A stretch of 43,099 nt of DNA from Sphingomonadaceae bacterium (lineage in GTDB: Bacteria > Pseudomonadota > Alphaproteobacteria > Sphingomonadales > Sphingomonadaceae). A program made the position numbers and the translations under genes. Location: contig JAHDBR010000006.1 of assembly GCA_020630295.1 (NCBI GenBank), positions 20,743 through 63,841 on the forward strand, read 5' to 3'. Of the stretch, positions 1 through 7,969 are shown piece by piece. The notes under the pieces are model-generated. The model did no database searches, was not told the DNA's origin, and saw only the letters and a list, made by a program, of their open reading frames with translations. The first letter of the stretch is position 1; each line of letters opens with the position of its first letter.

Positions 1-55
1 GAGCGCGAGACTTCTAATCTTGAGGCAGCAGGTTCGAGTCCTGCCGGGCGCGCCA
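1..55 (+). tRNA. tRNA-Arg(UCU), 3' part only
   Basis: The window opens inside a tRNA. An anticodon stem CGAGA/TCTTG (one G-U pair) closes the loop CTTCTAA, giving anticodon TCT, which reads arginine codon AGA. A five-base variable region follows, then a T arm GCAGG-TTCGAGT-CCTGC, the 3' acceptor strand and an encoded CCA at 53-55. The acceptor 5' strand and most of the D arm lie outside the window. tRNA 3' ends are common integration sites, and the DNA just downstream looks like a decayed insert. Confidence 0.93.
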
Positions 56-64
56 CATACTCAA

Positions 65-187
65 TTATATTATTGAAATAGAGCAATGATATAATTGCGA
101 TATTTCCCAAGCCACCCTTTTGACCACCTCATGTGCCGTGCCTGTAGCATTGTACTCGGCGATCAGGTAAACCTCGTTATAGCCCAT
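65..187 (-). CDS. Short orphan reading frame, 40 aa
   Basis: This ATG-to-TAA frame encodes a 40-residue peptide beginning MGYNEVYLIAEYNATG. Its composition looks protein-like, and the frame stays open upstream of the ATG. It may therefore be the tail of a larger decayed gene rather than a gene of its own. It lies directly beyond the tRNA 3' end, transcribed toward it. No family is recognised and no clear ribosome binding site is seen. Confidence 0.2.
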   Translation of the reverse strand: MGYNEVYLIAEYNATGTAHEVVKRVAWEISQLYHCSISII

Positions 188-210
188 GCGGACTTGGGGT
201 AATCCCGATG

Positions 211-378
211 TCAATCTCCAGCTTTTGAAAGTCTATCTTCCAGCATCTTTATTACTTCGCTTAGGGTTTCATTTTCTTCGCTAAAGCCGCCCAAAAGAGA
301 AAAATCATCTTCGATACCTAAGAGTATCGTAATAGCACTCTCAACGAATTTTCGTTCATCAGCTTTCAAGGCTCTCAT
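211..378 (-). CDS. Small acidic protein, 55 aa, unknown
   Basis: The frame runs from ATG to TGA and encodes 55 residues, rich in Glu/Asp and Leu and probably helical. The ATG overlaps the stop of the reading frame upstream in an ATGA arrangement (375-378). This is the usual sign of translational coupling and the main reason to believe the start. A small acidic protein coupled behind a larger one recalls toxin-immunity or antitoxin pairs, but no family is recognised and the partner appears broken. A leftover of the same decayed island is equally possible. Confidence 0.35.
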   Translation of the reverse strand: MRALKADERKFVESAITILLGIEDDFSLLGGFSEENETLSEVIKMLEDRLSKAGD

Positions 379-898
379 CTCCTGTAGTGGCAGGTCTCGG
401 TTATTGTCAGGCGGCCCTTTCCGCCCGGGACTAAAAAGCCCTTGGGTATATCAACACGGTACACCCCTAGAGGCGCTGCTGCACTATACCTCAATCTCAA
501 GCCGGAGTTTTCGAATATCACTTGGCCTGATAAGCTTGTATGCAAGAACCACCCTTCACCGACTGGTACAGGTGTGCGACTAGCTTTTGTACGTGCAGAC
601 GTTCCACGACGATTTTAAATAGTTCGTGGATCAGATAATCCATTTAGCGTGGCAATTGCTGCAAGATCATATTTCGCTCTGAGAGCACCACCGACTTTGC
701 CTGAGCTTACTCGATCTCCGGGAAATGTAGATTGTACGCACCCCAAGTGGGGTTCTTGCAGAATGTATTTCCTGTGTATGCCTCAGCCGAGACTGTGATG
801 AAGAACTCTTCACCCACAGCTCGTGCGAGCCCATCCTCAATGCCCACGCCCGGCAGCGCACCGGTCTTTAGATGTTCGACAATAATGCAGCCTAGCAA
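375..898 (-). pseudogene. Broken gene of unknown family in tRNA-adjacent island
   Basis: Protein-like sequence continues across two disruptions. A first segment (898 to about 720) ends near NPTWGAYNLHFP. It continues sensibly only after a frame change near 718-722, as GDRVSSGKVGGALRAKYDL. A TAA at 615-617 then interrupts that frame, which stays open to its stop at 375-377 and includes EGWFLHTSLSGQV. A frameshift plus an in-frame stop indicate a pseudogene, although two short independent frames cannot be excluded. The 5' end is not defined; 898 is only a TTG at the start of the open stretch. No family is recognised. Confidence 0.4.
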
Positions 899-914
899 TC
901 AGAAAATCGTATAT

Positions 915-1154
915 CTACAAATCTTTATGCGTGAAAAATGAAAAGACAAATTTTTGACCAAAAAATATTAACCATGCCAATGCAGGAACAAATATTAAGT
1001 CAAGTATGCGTTCGTCAGTAAAACCTTCGCCTTCTGTGAATCCAAATCCGACAGAGATTATAAAAAACGTGCATGCAGTTGTCGCTATAATGGCGATAAT
1101 CTTCGTTTTGAAAAGAGCTGACCTCAGTTGTGACACCCTATTCTTTTTTAGCAT
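915..1154 (-). CDS. Small inner-membrane protein, 79 aa, unknown
   Basis: The predicted protein has a basic N-terminus (MLKKNRVSQ), a hydrophobic segment at about residues 19-38, a polar loop with several acidic residues, and a second hydrophobic segment at about 52-70. It would be a small two-TM membrane protein. The region is AT-rich compared with the neighbouring core genes, in line with the island-like stretch 56-1200. No family is recognised. It could be a real gene of the island or a chance frame. Confidence 0.4.
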   Translation of the reverse strand: MLKKNRVSQLRSALFKTKIIAIIATTACTFFIISVGFGFTEGEGFTDERILDLIFVPALAWLIFFGQKFVFSFFTHKDL

Positions 1155-1209
1155 ATCGGCTCCGTTACATGCACAAGTCTAGAAGCTATCATCTCGGGAC
1201 AGCCAAAAA

Positions 1210-1998
1210 TCAGTCTCCCCTAATTGCATCATCCAGTGGTTCGCTGGTGACGGGATAGCCAGCGTCGTCGGGGATGCTGAGCCAGCGGGCGCCGCCGCGC
1301 ATTTCCAGAAACGGCGTGATCATTTTGGACGGATATTGCGCGACATGGGTGGCTGCCTCGGCAAAATCTCTAAACTGGGCGAGCCGTTCCAGATTGCGGC
1401 GTGTGGGATAGATGATTGTCAGATCGCCGCGTTCTGCTGCATCAAGCGCGCCCTGGGCAGTAATCCAGTAAAGTTTGGTGTTCTCTGTCTCGTCCACCGC
1501 AATCTCGACTGCGCCGGTGCCCAGATCGGCCAGATAAAAGCGGGTATCAAAAACGCGCGGAAGTTTCTCATTCTTGGGAAACCAGCGGGAGAAGGGCAGC
1601 ACTGCGTCCAAATCCAGCTGCCAGTCCATTGCTGCAAGGACGGGAGCGAGTTCACCTTTGTCGAGGAGTAACGCCCGCGCATCCTGCGCGCGCTTTGCAT
1701 CTACAGAACCGCGAATGCCTATGGCCAGACCGGTTTCTTCCAGCGTTTCACGGATGGCTGCGATCCGGTGCGCGGCCTCGTCCTGAGGCAGGTCAGAGGA
1801 AAGCTCTGCAGCGAGAGTGTAATCCGCAGGATCAACTCTGCCTCCGGGGAAAACAGCCGCGCCGCCCGCGAAAGACATATTGCGCGAACGGGTGACCATC
1901 AGAAGTTCAGCCGGTCCGCCACCGCGCGGTTTTCTGAATACTACGACGGTGGCCGCAGCGATGCCTTCAGCGGCGGGTTCTTCTGTGAAATGGGACAT
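1210..1998 (-). CDS. NUDIX hydrolase (NUDT19/acyl-CoA diphosphatase-like)
   Basis: NUDIX enzymes cleave nucleoside diphosphates linked to another moiety. The protein has an N-terminal beta region with GGAAVFPGGRVDPAD, then an insertion, then the helix motif RETLEETGL that supplies the metal-binding Glu residues. The insertion between the Gly-rich start and the REXXEE part is typical of the NUDT19/RP2 branch, whose members act on CoA derivatives. The substrate here is an inference. The start is placed at MSHFTEE (262 aa); an in-frame start at 2079 would add 27 basic residues not expected in the family. It stands alone, with no operon partner. Confidence 0.8.
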   Translation of the reverse strand: MSHFTEEPAAEGIAAATVVVFRKPRGGGPAELLMVTRSRNMSFAGGAAVFPGGRVDPADYTLAAELSSDLPQDEAAHRIAAIRETLEETGLAIGIRGSVDAKRAQDARALLLDKGELAPVLAAMDWQLDLDAVLPFSRWFPKNEKLPRVFDTRFYLADLGTGAVEIAVDETENTKLYWITAQGALDAAERGDLTIIYPTRRNLERLAQFRDFAEAATHVAQYPSKMITPFLEMRGGARWLSIPDDAGYPVTSEPLDDAIRGD

Positions 1999-2199
1999 CC
2001 GGCAGATGTGCCGCACCGGCTGATGAATGCCAAGCGGTTTCATCGCGCGCACTCTGGCGCGGACAACAACAGGTGCCATGTCGGAAATGTTTACAAATGC
2101 AGGGGCGTTAACAGCTTATTTACCATCACACCCTTAGTGTTTGAGCCAATCCAAAAAACTGGCACGCTGTCTGCATAGTTACAAACATAAATTAGTTTT

Positions 2200-2246
2200 C
2201 GATAATTGGTCTTCGATAACTGGTCTTCGATAATTGGTCTTCGATA
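2200..2246. repeat. 14-bp tandem repeat, three copies plus partial
   Basis: The unit CGATAATTGGTCTT occurs at 2200-2213, 2214-2227 (one T-to-C change) and 2228-2241, followed by the partial copy CGATA. It lies in the non-coding interval 1999-2356 between the NUDIX gene and the glutaredoxin terminator. The rest of that interval holds a 9-bp inverted repeat (GGCGGAACC at 2250-2258, GGTTCCGCC at 2271-2279) and the terminator described next. No gene is seen in it. Confidence 0.9.
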
Positions 2247-2291
2247 TGGGGCGGAACCCTCCTGGTCTTCGGTTCCGCCTACCCCGAAACG

Positions 2292-2333
2292 AAAAGGGCT
2301 CCACCGATTTTGCCGGTGGAGCCCTTTTCTTTT
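2292..2333 (-). terminator. Rho-independent terminator, likely bidirectional
   Basis: Perfect arms AAAAGGGCTCCACCG (2292-2306) and CGGTGGAGCCCTTTT (2314-2328) flank a 7-nt loop and give T runs on both strands. It lies 24 bp beyond the glutaredoxin stop codon and would end the leftward transcript that includes bolA and the ATPase zeta gene. Confidence 0.9.
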
Positions 2334-2356
2334 TATCCTGCGTAAGGGTGGGTAGC

Positions 2357-2698
2357 CTATTCGGCTTTTGCTACACCTTGTTCGGTCATCATCGTCTGCA
2401 ATTCGCCCGCTTCGAACATTTCCATCATAATATCGCTGCCGCCGACAAATTCGCCCTTCACGTAAAGCTGAGGGATGGTCGGCCAGTCAGAGAAAGTCTT
2501 AATGCCTTGGCGCACTTCCATATCTTGAAGTACGTCGACGCTTTCATAGCCGACGCCGCAATGATCCAGAATGGCGACCGCGCGGCTGGAAAAGCCGCAT
2601 TGCGGGAAAAGCGGTGTGCCCTTCATAAACAGGACAACGTCATTCTCACCCACGACTTTGGAAATACGTTCTTTCGCTTCGGCATTCATATCGGACAT
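2357..2698 (-). CDS. grxD: Monothiol glutaredoxin, Grx4/GrxD family
   Basis: This 113-aa protein carries the monothiol active site CGFS (in PQCGFSSRA) and the upstream KGTPLFP segment of Grx4-type glutaredoxins. The family binds a bridging [2Fe-2S] cluster with glutathione and hands it to target proteins, often in complex with a BolA protein. A bolA-like gene lies 27 bp upstream on the same strand, which is a classic functional pair. It is the last gene before a strong terminator. Length and motifs are normal. Confidence 0.96.
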   Translation of the reverse strand: MSDMNAEAKERISKVVGENDVVLFMKGTPLFPQCGFSSRAVAILDHCGVGYESVDVLQDMEVRQGIKTFSDWPTIPQLYVKGEFVGGSDIMMEMFEAGELQTMMTEQGVAKAE

Positions 2699-2725
2699 AG
2701 TGTTCTTCCGGAAATTTCTATCTGG

Positions 2726-2962
2726 TCAAGAGGTGGGAATTGCAGTGGTCAGTTGCAAGGCGTGCAGGACACCGCCCATTTTTCCGCCCAACGCCTCGTA
2801 AACCATCTTGTGCTGCTGAACGCGGCTTTTGCCGGCAAATTCAGCGGCGGTGACTTTCGCTGCCCAATGATCATTATCGCCAGCCAGATCGGTCAGCTCC
2901 ACCGTTGCACCGGGCAGGGCTTGCTTGATCATGGTTTCAATTTCAGGGGCGGTCATTGGCAT
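2726..2962 (-). CDS. BolA family protein (IbaG-like)
   Basis: A 78-aa BolA-fold protein. The central part (DHWAAKVTAAEFAGKSRVQQHKMV) has the conserved FXGKSRVXQHXXVY pattern, with the His that helps ligate the [2Fe-2S] cluster shared with a CGFS glutaredoxin. It is short, like the IbaG/BolA2 branch. It lies directly upstream of grxD and downstream of the ATPase zeta gene. Two ATGs (2962 and 2956) are possible starts. The likely role is Fe-S cluster trafficking or sensing; the particular clients are unknown. Confidence 0.92.
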   Translation of the reverse strand: MPMTAPEIETMIKQALPGATVELTDLAGDNDHWAAKVTAAEFAGKSRVQQHKMVYEALGGKMGGVLHALQLTTAIPTS

Positions 2963-3019
2963 AATATATGTCTCGGCAGCATTGTCTTGGTCCGGGCTTA
3001 ATCCGGCGCTTGATCAGGC

Positions 3020-3346
3020 TCAATCAGCTTCGCTGATGAACTGGCGGCGTGCTTCGATGAATTTCTCTTCCAAAGCAGCGCGTACGCCGGCCTCGTCAAT
3101 TTCAACGCCGCTGCTGGTTAGATCGCCCAGCAATTTGCGGATGACGTCTTCGTCGCCAGCCTCTTCAAAATCGGCTTGCACCACGGCCTTGGCATAGGCT
3201 TCTGTTTCTTCAGGTGTCAGGCCCATCTTTTCCGCTGCCCAATGGCCGAGCAGCCGGTTACGGCGGGCCGCGATTTTGAATGCGGTTTCTTCGTCAAAGG
3301 CGTATTTGGCTTCTTCGCCTTTCTGGCGGTCGGAAAAATCAGTCAT
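3020..3346 (-). CDS. F1-ATPase inhibitor zeta subunit (DUF1476)
   Basis: This 108-aa helical protein begins MTDFSDRQKGEEAKYAFD, the hallmark start of the alphaproteobacterial zeta subunit. In Paracoccus the N-terminal segment inserts into F1-ATPase and blocks ATP hydrolysis, analogous to mitochondrial IF1. The rest forms a four-helix domain. A GAGGG ribosome binding site precedes the ATG. It sits between the quinone oxidoreductase and bolA on one strand, so it is probably co-transcribed with the Fe-S pair. Its presence supports an alphaproteobacterial origin. Confidence 0.93.
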   Translation of the reverse strand: MTDFSDRQKGEEAKYAFDEETAFKIAARRNRLLGHWAAEKMGLTPEETEAYAKAVVQADFEEAGDEDVIRKLLGDLTSSGVEIDEAGVRAALEEKFIEARRQFISEAD

Positions 3347-3418
3347 AAGTCCCTCGTAAATTTGTCTGTTAGCGAGATAGGAATGCGCGTGCCCGAGGAC
3401 AAGCGGCGGTATTCCTGT

Positions 3419-4420
3419 CTAGCCATCCATGGTCACTACCAGCTTGCCGATTGCGGCGCGGCTTTCCAGCTTCGCAATCGCTTCATGTGCGCGTTCCAGC
3501 GGGAAGGTTTCGCTAATCAGCGGGTTGATCTTGCCTTCTTTCCAAAGGCGGAACAATTCAGCGATATTTGCTTCGTTCTTGCGGGGTTCGCGCATTGTAA
3601 ACGCGCCCCAGAACACCCCGCGAATGTCGCAGCTTTTCAGCAGCGTCAGATTGAGCGGCATCTTGGCAATACCGGCGGGGAAACCAATGACCAGAAAGCG
3701 GCCTTCCCAAGCGATGGAGCGTAAGGCAGGCTCCGAATAATCACCGCCGACAATGTCATACACAATGTCTGCGCCGTCCGGGCCAACCGCTTCCTTGAAA
3801 GCGGCGGCAAGTGCTTTTGATGTGTCTTTGTCAAACGGCGCGCGGGGATAGATTACCACTTCGTCTGCGCCGGCCTTGCGGGCAACTTCACCCTTTTCCT
3901 CGCTGGAAACGGCGGCAACCACGCGCGCGCCATAGGCTTTGCCCAGCTCGACCGCAGAAAGGCCGACACCGCCCGCTGCGCCCAGCACCAGCATCGTATC
4001 GCCTTCCTTGATATCACCGCGGTCTTTCAGGCCGTGAATGGTGGTGCCATAGGTCATCAGCAGCGCCGATGCCTCTGGCAGCTCCACGAAATCGGGAACG
4101 CGGAACAGCTTGGCGGTTTGCGTAACGACTTTTTCCTGAAGGCCGCCATTACCCACACCCGCGAGAACGCGGTCACCGACTTTCCAGCCTTCTACGCCTT
4201 CGCCCAGCGCCTCGATCGTGCCGGAGATTTCTCCGCCCGGGGCGAATGGCCGCGGGGGCTTAAACTGGTACATATCGCGGATGATCAGTGTGTCGGGATA
4301 ATTGATCGCGCAGGCTGCGACCTTGATCAGAACCTCGCCCTTGCCGGGAACGGGGTCCGCGATCTCGTCAATCACCAATGTTTCAGGTCCACCGACCTCT
4401 TTGGATAGCAAGGCTTTCAT
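3419..4420 (-). CDS. NADPH:quinone oxidoreductase, zinc-independent MDR family
   Basis: This 333-aa medium-chain dehydrogenase/reductase has a GroES-like N-terminal domain ([12 protein letters not shown]) and a Rossmann domain with the nucleotide-binding motif [16 protein letters not shown]. The catalytic-zinc ligands of alcohol dehydrogenases are missing, as expected for the QOR (zeta-crystallin-like) branch, which reduces quinones or enones with NADPH. The start is set at [11 protein letters not shown] because its ATG overlaps the leuD stop as ATGA (4417-4420). A longer in-frame start at 4450 would lie inside leuD. The physiological substrate is unknown. Confidence 0.9.
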   Translation of the reverse strand: MKALLSKEVGGPETLVIDEIADPVPGKGEVLIKVAACAINYPDTLIIRDMYQFKPPRPFAPGGEISGTIEALGEGVEGWKVGDRVLAGVGNGGLQEKVVTQTAKLFRVPDFVELPEASALLMTYGTTIHGLKDRGDIKEGDTMLVLGAAGGVGLSAVELGKAYGARVVAAVSSEEKGEVARKAGADEVVIYPRAPFDKDTSKALAAAFKEAVGPDGADIVYDIVGGDYSEPALRSIAWEGRFLVIGFPAGIAKMPLNLTLLKSCDIRGVFWGAFTMREPRKNEANIAELFRLWKEGKINPLISETFPLERAHEAIAKLESRAAIGKLVVTMDG

Positions 4421-5019
4421 GCGGCAATCTCCGTCCCTTTTGCGAGCCACGGCATATTTTGTGCCTGACGCGTTTCGTAATCAGTAATAGCTTCATCGCG
4501 GGCAAGCGTCAGACCGACTTCGTCGAGGCCGTTTGCGAGGCAATGTTTGCGGAAGGGATCGACTTCAAATGTGAAGCGATCCTGAAATGGTGTGGTGACC
4601 GTTTGCGTGTCCAGATCGATGCACACGGGATCGGTTTTTGCCACTTCCAATAAGCGGTCAATCTGTTCCTGAGGCAATTCGACAGTGAGAATGCCGTTTT
4701 TAAAGGCATTGCCGGAAAATATGTCAGAGAAGCTCGGAGCGATTACGGCTGTGATTCCCAGATCGAGCAGCGCCCAAGCGGCGTGTTCGCGGCTGGAACC
4801 GCATCCGAAATTGTCGCCAGCTATCAAAATAGGCGCACCGGCATATTCAGGATCGTCGAACACATTGCCCGGCTGCGCCCGAACTGTTTCGAACGCGCCT
4901 TCGCCCAATCCTTCGCGGCTGATGGTTTTAAGCCATGCCGCCGGGATGATCACATCCGTATCGACATTCTTTGCGCCGAACGGGATGGCGCGCCCATCGA
5001 TTTTGGAAACTGGCTCCAT
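4417..5019 (-). CDS. leuD: 3-isopropylmalate dehydratase small subunit
   Basis: LeuD pairs with LeuC to isomerise 2-isopropylmalate to 3-isopropylmalate in leucine synthesis. The 200-aa protein shows the aconitase swivel-domain signatures [11 protein letters not shown] near the N-terminus and [14 protein letters not shown] in the middle. The ATG (5019) overlaps the TGA of the small upstream gene by one base (TGATG), and its own stop overlaps the oxidoreductase start, so three genes are translationally coupled. It is separated from leuC by about 1.4 kb, with a zinc-ribbon membrane protein and a small protein in between. Confidence 0.97.
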   Translation of the reverse strand: MEPVSKIDGRAIPFGAKNVDTDVIIPAAWLKTISREGLGEGAFETVRAQPGNVFDDPEYAGAPILIAGDNFGCGSSREHAAWALLDLGITAVIAPSFSDIFSGNAFKNGILTVELPQEQIDRLLEVAKTDPVCIDLDTQTVTTPFQDRFTFEVDPFRKHCLANGLDEVGLTLARDEAITDYETRQAQNMPWLAKGTEIAA

Positions 5020-5180
5020 CAATCGGTTTCCGGCGGTTCGCCGCTGGGCGTCTTGGGCTGGGACTTGGGTTTTTCCTTGCGTTTGGACGCATAGAGAAGC
5101 GCAGCAGCGATGGCAGCTGATCCGATCGCGGCGCCCATTGCGGCTTTGCCGCCGAGCGATTTGGGGAGTTTCTTCGTCAT
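5019..5180 (-). CDS. Small single-TM protein between the leu genes, 53 aa
   Basis: The start is placed at [12 protein letters not shown], where AGGAAAG precedes the ATG; an in-frame start at 5219 lacks this. A hydrophobic helix (about residues 14-30, [17 protein letters not shown]) is followed by a Lys- and Pro-rich polar tail ([11 protein letters not shown]) ending in acidic residues. It would be a tiny inner-membrane protein with a positively charged cytoplasmic tail. Its stop overlaps the leuD start, so it is probably translated together with leuD. No function is recognised. Confidence 0.7.
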   Translation of the reverse strand: MTKKLPKSLGGKAAMGAAIGSAAIAAALLYASKRKEKPKSQPKTPSGEPPETD

Positions 5181-5295
5181 ATCTTTCCTATGGGTACAGC
5201 CCGCAACCAGCGCAAGCATCGATGCCTTGATACGGGCGAAAATTACTTTGGGCCGTTGGCAGGGCGCTCAGCATCGAACGTGAACAGGGGCGCAC

Positions 5296-6396
5296 TTATG
5301 CAGGTTCAGCTGTGGGGGCAGGCGGGTCATTCCCCTGATCCGCATCCTCTGCATTGGTACCGCAGGCCATGCAAAACCGGAAGAAAGCCATTTTGCGCAC
5401 ATCGCAATTGCGGCAGTGGTCAAACAGGGTCATTCCGCAATGCACACAGAAATTGCTTTCGGTTCCTTCCATCGCCGCCGTGGGACGGTCGCAGCCGGGG
5501 CAGACTTTGGCTGCCATTTTCTTGAATGCTTCGTCGTGCGAAACCAGTTTGCGGCGGTCCTGTTCGGCCTGTGCTTCGACTTCGCGCCGGTTTTCCAGAT
5601 ATTGCCGCATATGTTTGATCAGGAAGTGGCCAGCGGCAAAAGTCAGGATGATGCCGACCCCGTAGCGGACATAGCCGCCATAGCTGGGCAGATAGGGCAC
5701 AAGTTCGACGAAAAACACAAAAATTGCGGCAAGCACAAAGCCGCGCGCCAGTGGCCAGTAATCGCTTTGGCGTTTCTTCCAGATCATCCATGCTGCGATT
5801 ACCAACATGGGCAATGTCAGCAGCAAACGCAGACCGAAGATGCGTAAATCCTGCCAAAATTGCGCGCGTTCAAATGCCGGATATGCGCTGTCTTCAAGCT
5901 GATAACGGTTTTCCGACAGGTCAGCCAGTTGCAGGCGGATCGGGACCAGCTCGTTTTCCAACTCGTCAATCTGGGTTTGGACCGCGCGCTCATTGGCTTT
6001 CAACTGTTCCAATTCGCGTGTGCGGGCGAGCAGTTCTGAATCTTGCGCCGGATTGGTCGTTGCGGTGCGCGTCTTTACCCATGCTTCGAAAGTTTCGGTG
6101 CCGGTGCGCGATGCGCTGCGTGCCTGATCCAGCAGCGGGCGCAGCGTGTCCAGCTTGTCCTCTATGGAACCGCTCTGTTCCTGCAAAGCACGCTCAGCGG
6201 CGTTAATTTCTTGCAGCTTCTCCGTCTCGACAAACTGGTCTTGCGTAACGTTTTGTTCGACTTGCGGCAGATCGCCGATCAAGAGATTGCCGAATCCGAT
6301 GATAAAACCGGCGAAGATTATCGACACGATCCACAGCACGACGGTGTAAATTCGCTCCGGGACTCTCACCCCTCTAACCAGCCCGTTCCCGCGCAT
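5296..6396 (-). CDS. Membrane protein with coiled coil and two C-terminal zinc ribbons
   Basis: This 366-aa protein has TM1 at about residues 17-41, a long polar coiled-coil region (about 45-165, rich in Glu, Gln and Leu), three more TM segments (185-206, 216-233, 243-261), a short helical linker, and eight cysteines in CXXC pairs at 299/302, 317/320, 328/331 and 342/345. These form two zinc-ribbon-like units on one side of the membrane. By topology the coiled coil would be periplasmic and the ribbons cytoplasmic. Similar serine/zinc-ribbon membrane proteins of alphaproteobacteria have no assigned role. It lies between leuC and leuD, but nothing links it to leucine synthesis. Confidence 0.8.
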   Translation of the reverse strand: MRGNGLVRGVRVPERIYTVVLWIVSIIFAGFIIGFGNLLIGDLPQVEQNVTQDQFVETEKLQEINAAERALQEQSGSIEDKLDTLRPLLDQARSASRTGTETFEAWVKTRTATTNPAQDSELLARTRELEQLKANERAVQTQIDELENELVPIRLQLADLSENRYQLEDSAYPAFERAQFWQDLRIFGLRLLLTLPMLVIAAWMIWKKRQSDYWPLARGFVLAAIFVFFVELVPYLPSYGGYVRYGVGIILTFAAGHFLIKHMRQYLENRREVEAQAEQDRRKLVSHDEAFKKMAAKVCPGCDRPTAAMEGTESNFCVHCGMTLFDHCRNCDVRKMAFFRFCMACGTNAEDADQGNDPPAPTAEPA

Positions 6397-6467
6397 TTCA
6401 TTCCCCCGATAAATCGTAAAATAGCAGGCTATGCCAGCAATCGTGCCGAGTAAAGCTGCGGCCTGTT

Positions 6468-7895
6468 TTAAAGCGTGCGGACATCCGTGAGCCGGCCTGT
6501 GACCGCCGCTGCGGCAGCCATGGCGGGGCTCATCAAATGCGTACGTGCGCCGGGGCCCTGACGGCCGACAAAGTTGCGGTTGCTGGTGGAGGCGCAGCGT
6601 TCGCCCGCGGGAACCTTATCGGGGTTCATGCCGAGGCAGGCCGAACAGCCCGGTTCGCGCCATTCGAGACCGGCTTCGATGAAAATGCGGTCAAGCCCCT
6701 CCGCCTCGGCTTGTTGTTTTACCAAGCCTGAGCCGGGTACGACGATTGCCCATTTGATATTATCCGCCGCCTTGCGTCCTTTCAGCACTTCTGCGGCGGC
6801 GCGCAAATCTTCTATCCGGCTGTTGGTGCAGCTGCCGATAAAGATGTTCTGCACCTCAACGTCCGTCATATTCTGGCCGGCGGACAATCCCATATAGTCG
6901 AGGCTTTTCTGCGCGGCCTGCTGTTTATTCGGGTCAGCAAAGGAGGTTGGATCGGGCACAGCGCCGCCAATGGCAATCGTGTCTTCCGGGCTGGTGCCCC
7001 ACGTAACTGTGGGCTCCACATCGGCGGCATCAATTCGGACAGTCGCGTCAAACTGCGCGCCCTCATCGGTGTGTAGTGTTTTCCACCATTCCACCGCGCG
7101 GTCCCAATCATCACCCTTGGGCGAAAGCGGGCGGTCTTTGAGATAGGCGAAGGTGGTTGCATCGGGCGCTATCAAGCCAGCGCGGGCTCCAGCCTCGATT
7201 GACATATTGCACACGGTGAGGCGGCTTTCGATGCTCATTGTCTCGAACACTTCGCCGCGATATTCGATAACATGGCCCGTACCGCCAGCGGTACCGACCA
7301 CGCCGATGATGTGCAGGATCAAATCTTTCGATGTCACGCCGGGGCCAAGTTGTCCGGTCACTGCAATCTGCATGGTTTTGGATTGTTTCAGCAGCAGCGT
7401 TTGCGTGGCGAGAACGTGCTCCACCTCACTGGTGCCGATACCAAATGCCAGAGCGCCGACACCGCCATGTGCGGCAGTGTGCGAATCCCCGCATACGATG
7501 GTCGATCCGGGCAGTGAAAATCCCTGTTCCGGGCCCACGACGTGGACGATGCCCTGTTCGGCGGCGGTGGCATCAATGTAGCGAATGCCAAATTGCGGCG
7601 CGTTGCTTTCCAATGCGGCCAGCTGTGCTGCGCTTTGCGGGTCGGCAATTGGGATGCGGTTGCCGTTTGCGTCGCGGCGTGCTGTGGTGGGCAGATTGTG
7701 GTCGGGCACTGCCAAAGTGAGGTCAGGCCTGCGGACTTTTCTGCCGGAAATACGCAAGGCCTCAAAGGCCTGCGGGCTGGTCACCTCATGGACAAGGTGA
7801 CGATCAATAAAGATCAGGGCAGTACCATCATCGCGCGTTTCCACGACATGGGCATCCCAGATTTTTTCGTAAAGAGTGCGGGGGCGACTGGCCAT
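6468..7895 (-). CDS. leuC: 3-isopropylmalate dehydratase large subunit
   Basis: This is the catalytic Fe-S subunit of isopropylmalate isomerase. The 475-aa protein has the aconitase-family cluster ligands in [13 protein letters not shown] and GCSACLGMN, together with the substrate-loop motif [27 protein letters not shown]. Length is normal. It is the first of the leu genes on the minus strand. The ATG lies in the loop of a long perfect hairpin (7878-7923), which may affect translation. leuA and leuB are not in the window. Confidence 0.98.
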   Translation of the reverse strand: MASRPRTLYEKIWDAHVVETRDDGTALIFIDRHLVHEVTSPQAFEALRISGRKVRRPDLTLAVPDHNLPTTARRDANGNRIPIADPQSAAQLAALESNAPQFGIRYIDATAAEQGIVHVVGPEQGFSLPGSTIVCGDSHTAAHGGVGALAFGIGTSEVEHVLATQTLLLKQSKTMQIAVTGQLGPGVTSKDLILHIIGVVGTAGGTGHVIEYRGEVFETMSIESRLTVCNMSIEAGARAGLIAPDATTFAYLKDRPLSPKGDDWDRAVEWWKTLHTDEGAQFDATVRIDAADVEPTVTWGTSPEDTIAIGGAVPDPTSFADPNKQQAAQKSLDYMGLSAGQNMTDVEVQNIFIGSCTNSRIEDLRAAAEVLKGRKAADNIKWAIVVPGSGLVKQQAEAEGLDRIFIEAGLEWREPGCSACLGMNPDKVPAGERCASTSNRNFVGRQGPGARTHLMSPAMAAAAAVTGRLTDVRTL

Positions 7896-7923
7896 GGCAC
7901 ACGCCTAAGCCGGTCGCCCCCGC
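7878..7923 (-). promoter_or_regulatory. Hairpin enclosing the leuC start codon
   Basis: The arms GCGGGGGCGAC (7878-7888) and GTCGCCCCCGC (7913-7923) are perfect 11-bp complements. The 24-nt loop holds the leuC ATG (7893-7895). In the mRNA this would present or hide the initiation region in a very GC-rich stem-loop. The downstream arm is part of the leuC coding sequence. The structure is seen directly; a regulatory role is an inference. Confidence 0.5.
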
Positions 7924-7969
7924 GGGGCAAGAGAAGGAAAACTTGACCCCTCTCAATAGATGCCAAAGG

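Noticed and set aside
2234-3001. 255-aa plus-strand open frame opposite grxD and bolA
   Set aside because: It covers the terminator and two well-supported minus-strand genes; the translation has no recognisable domain.
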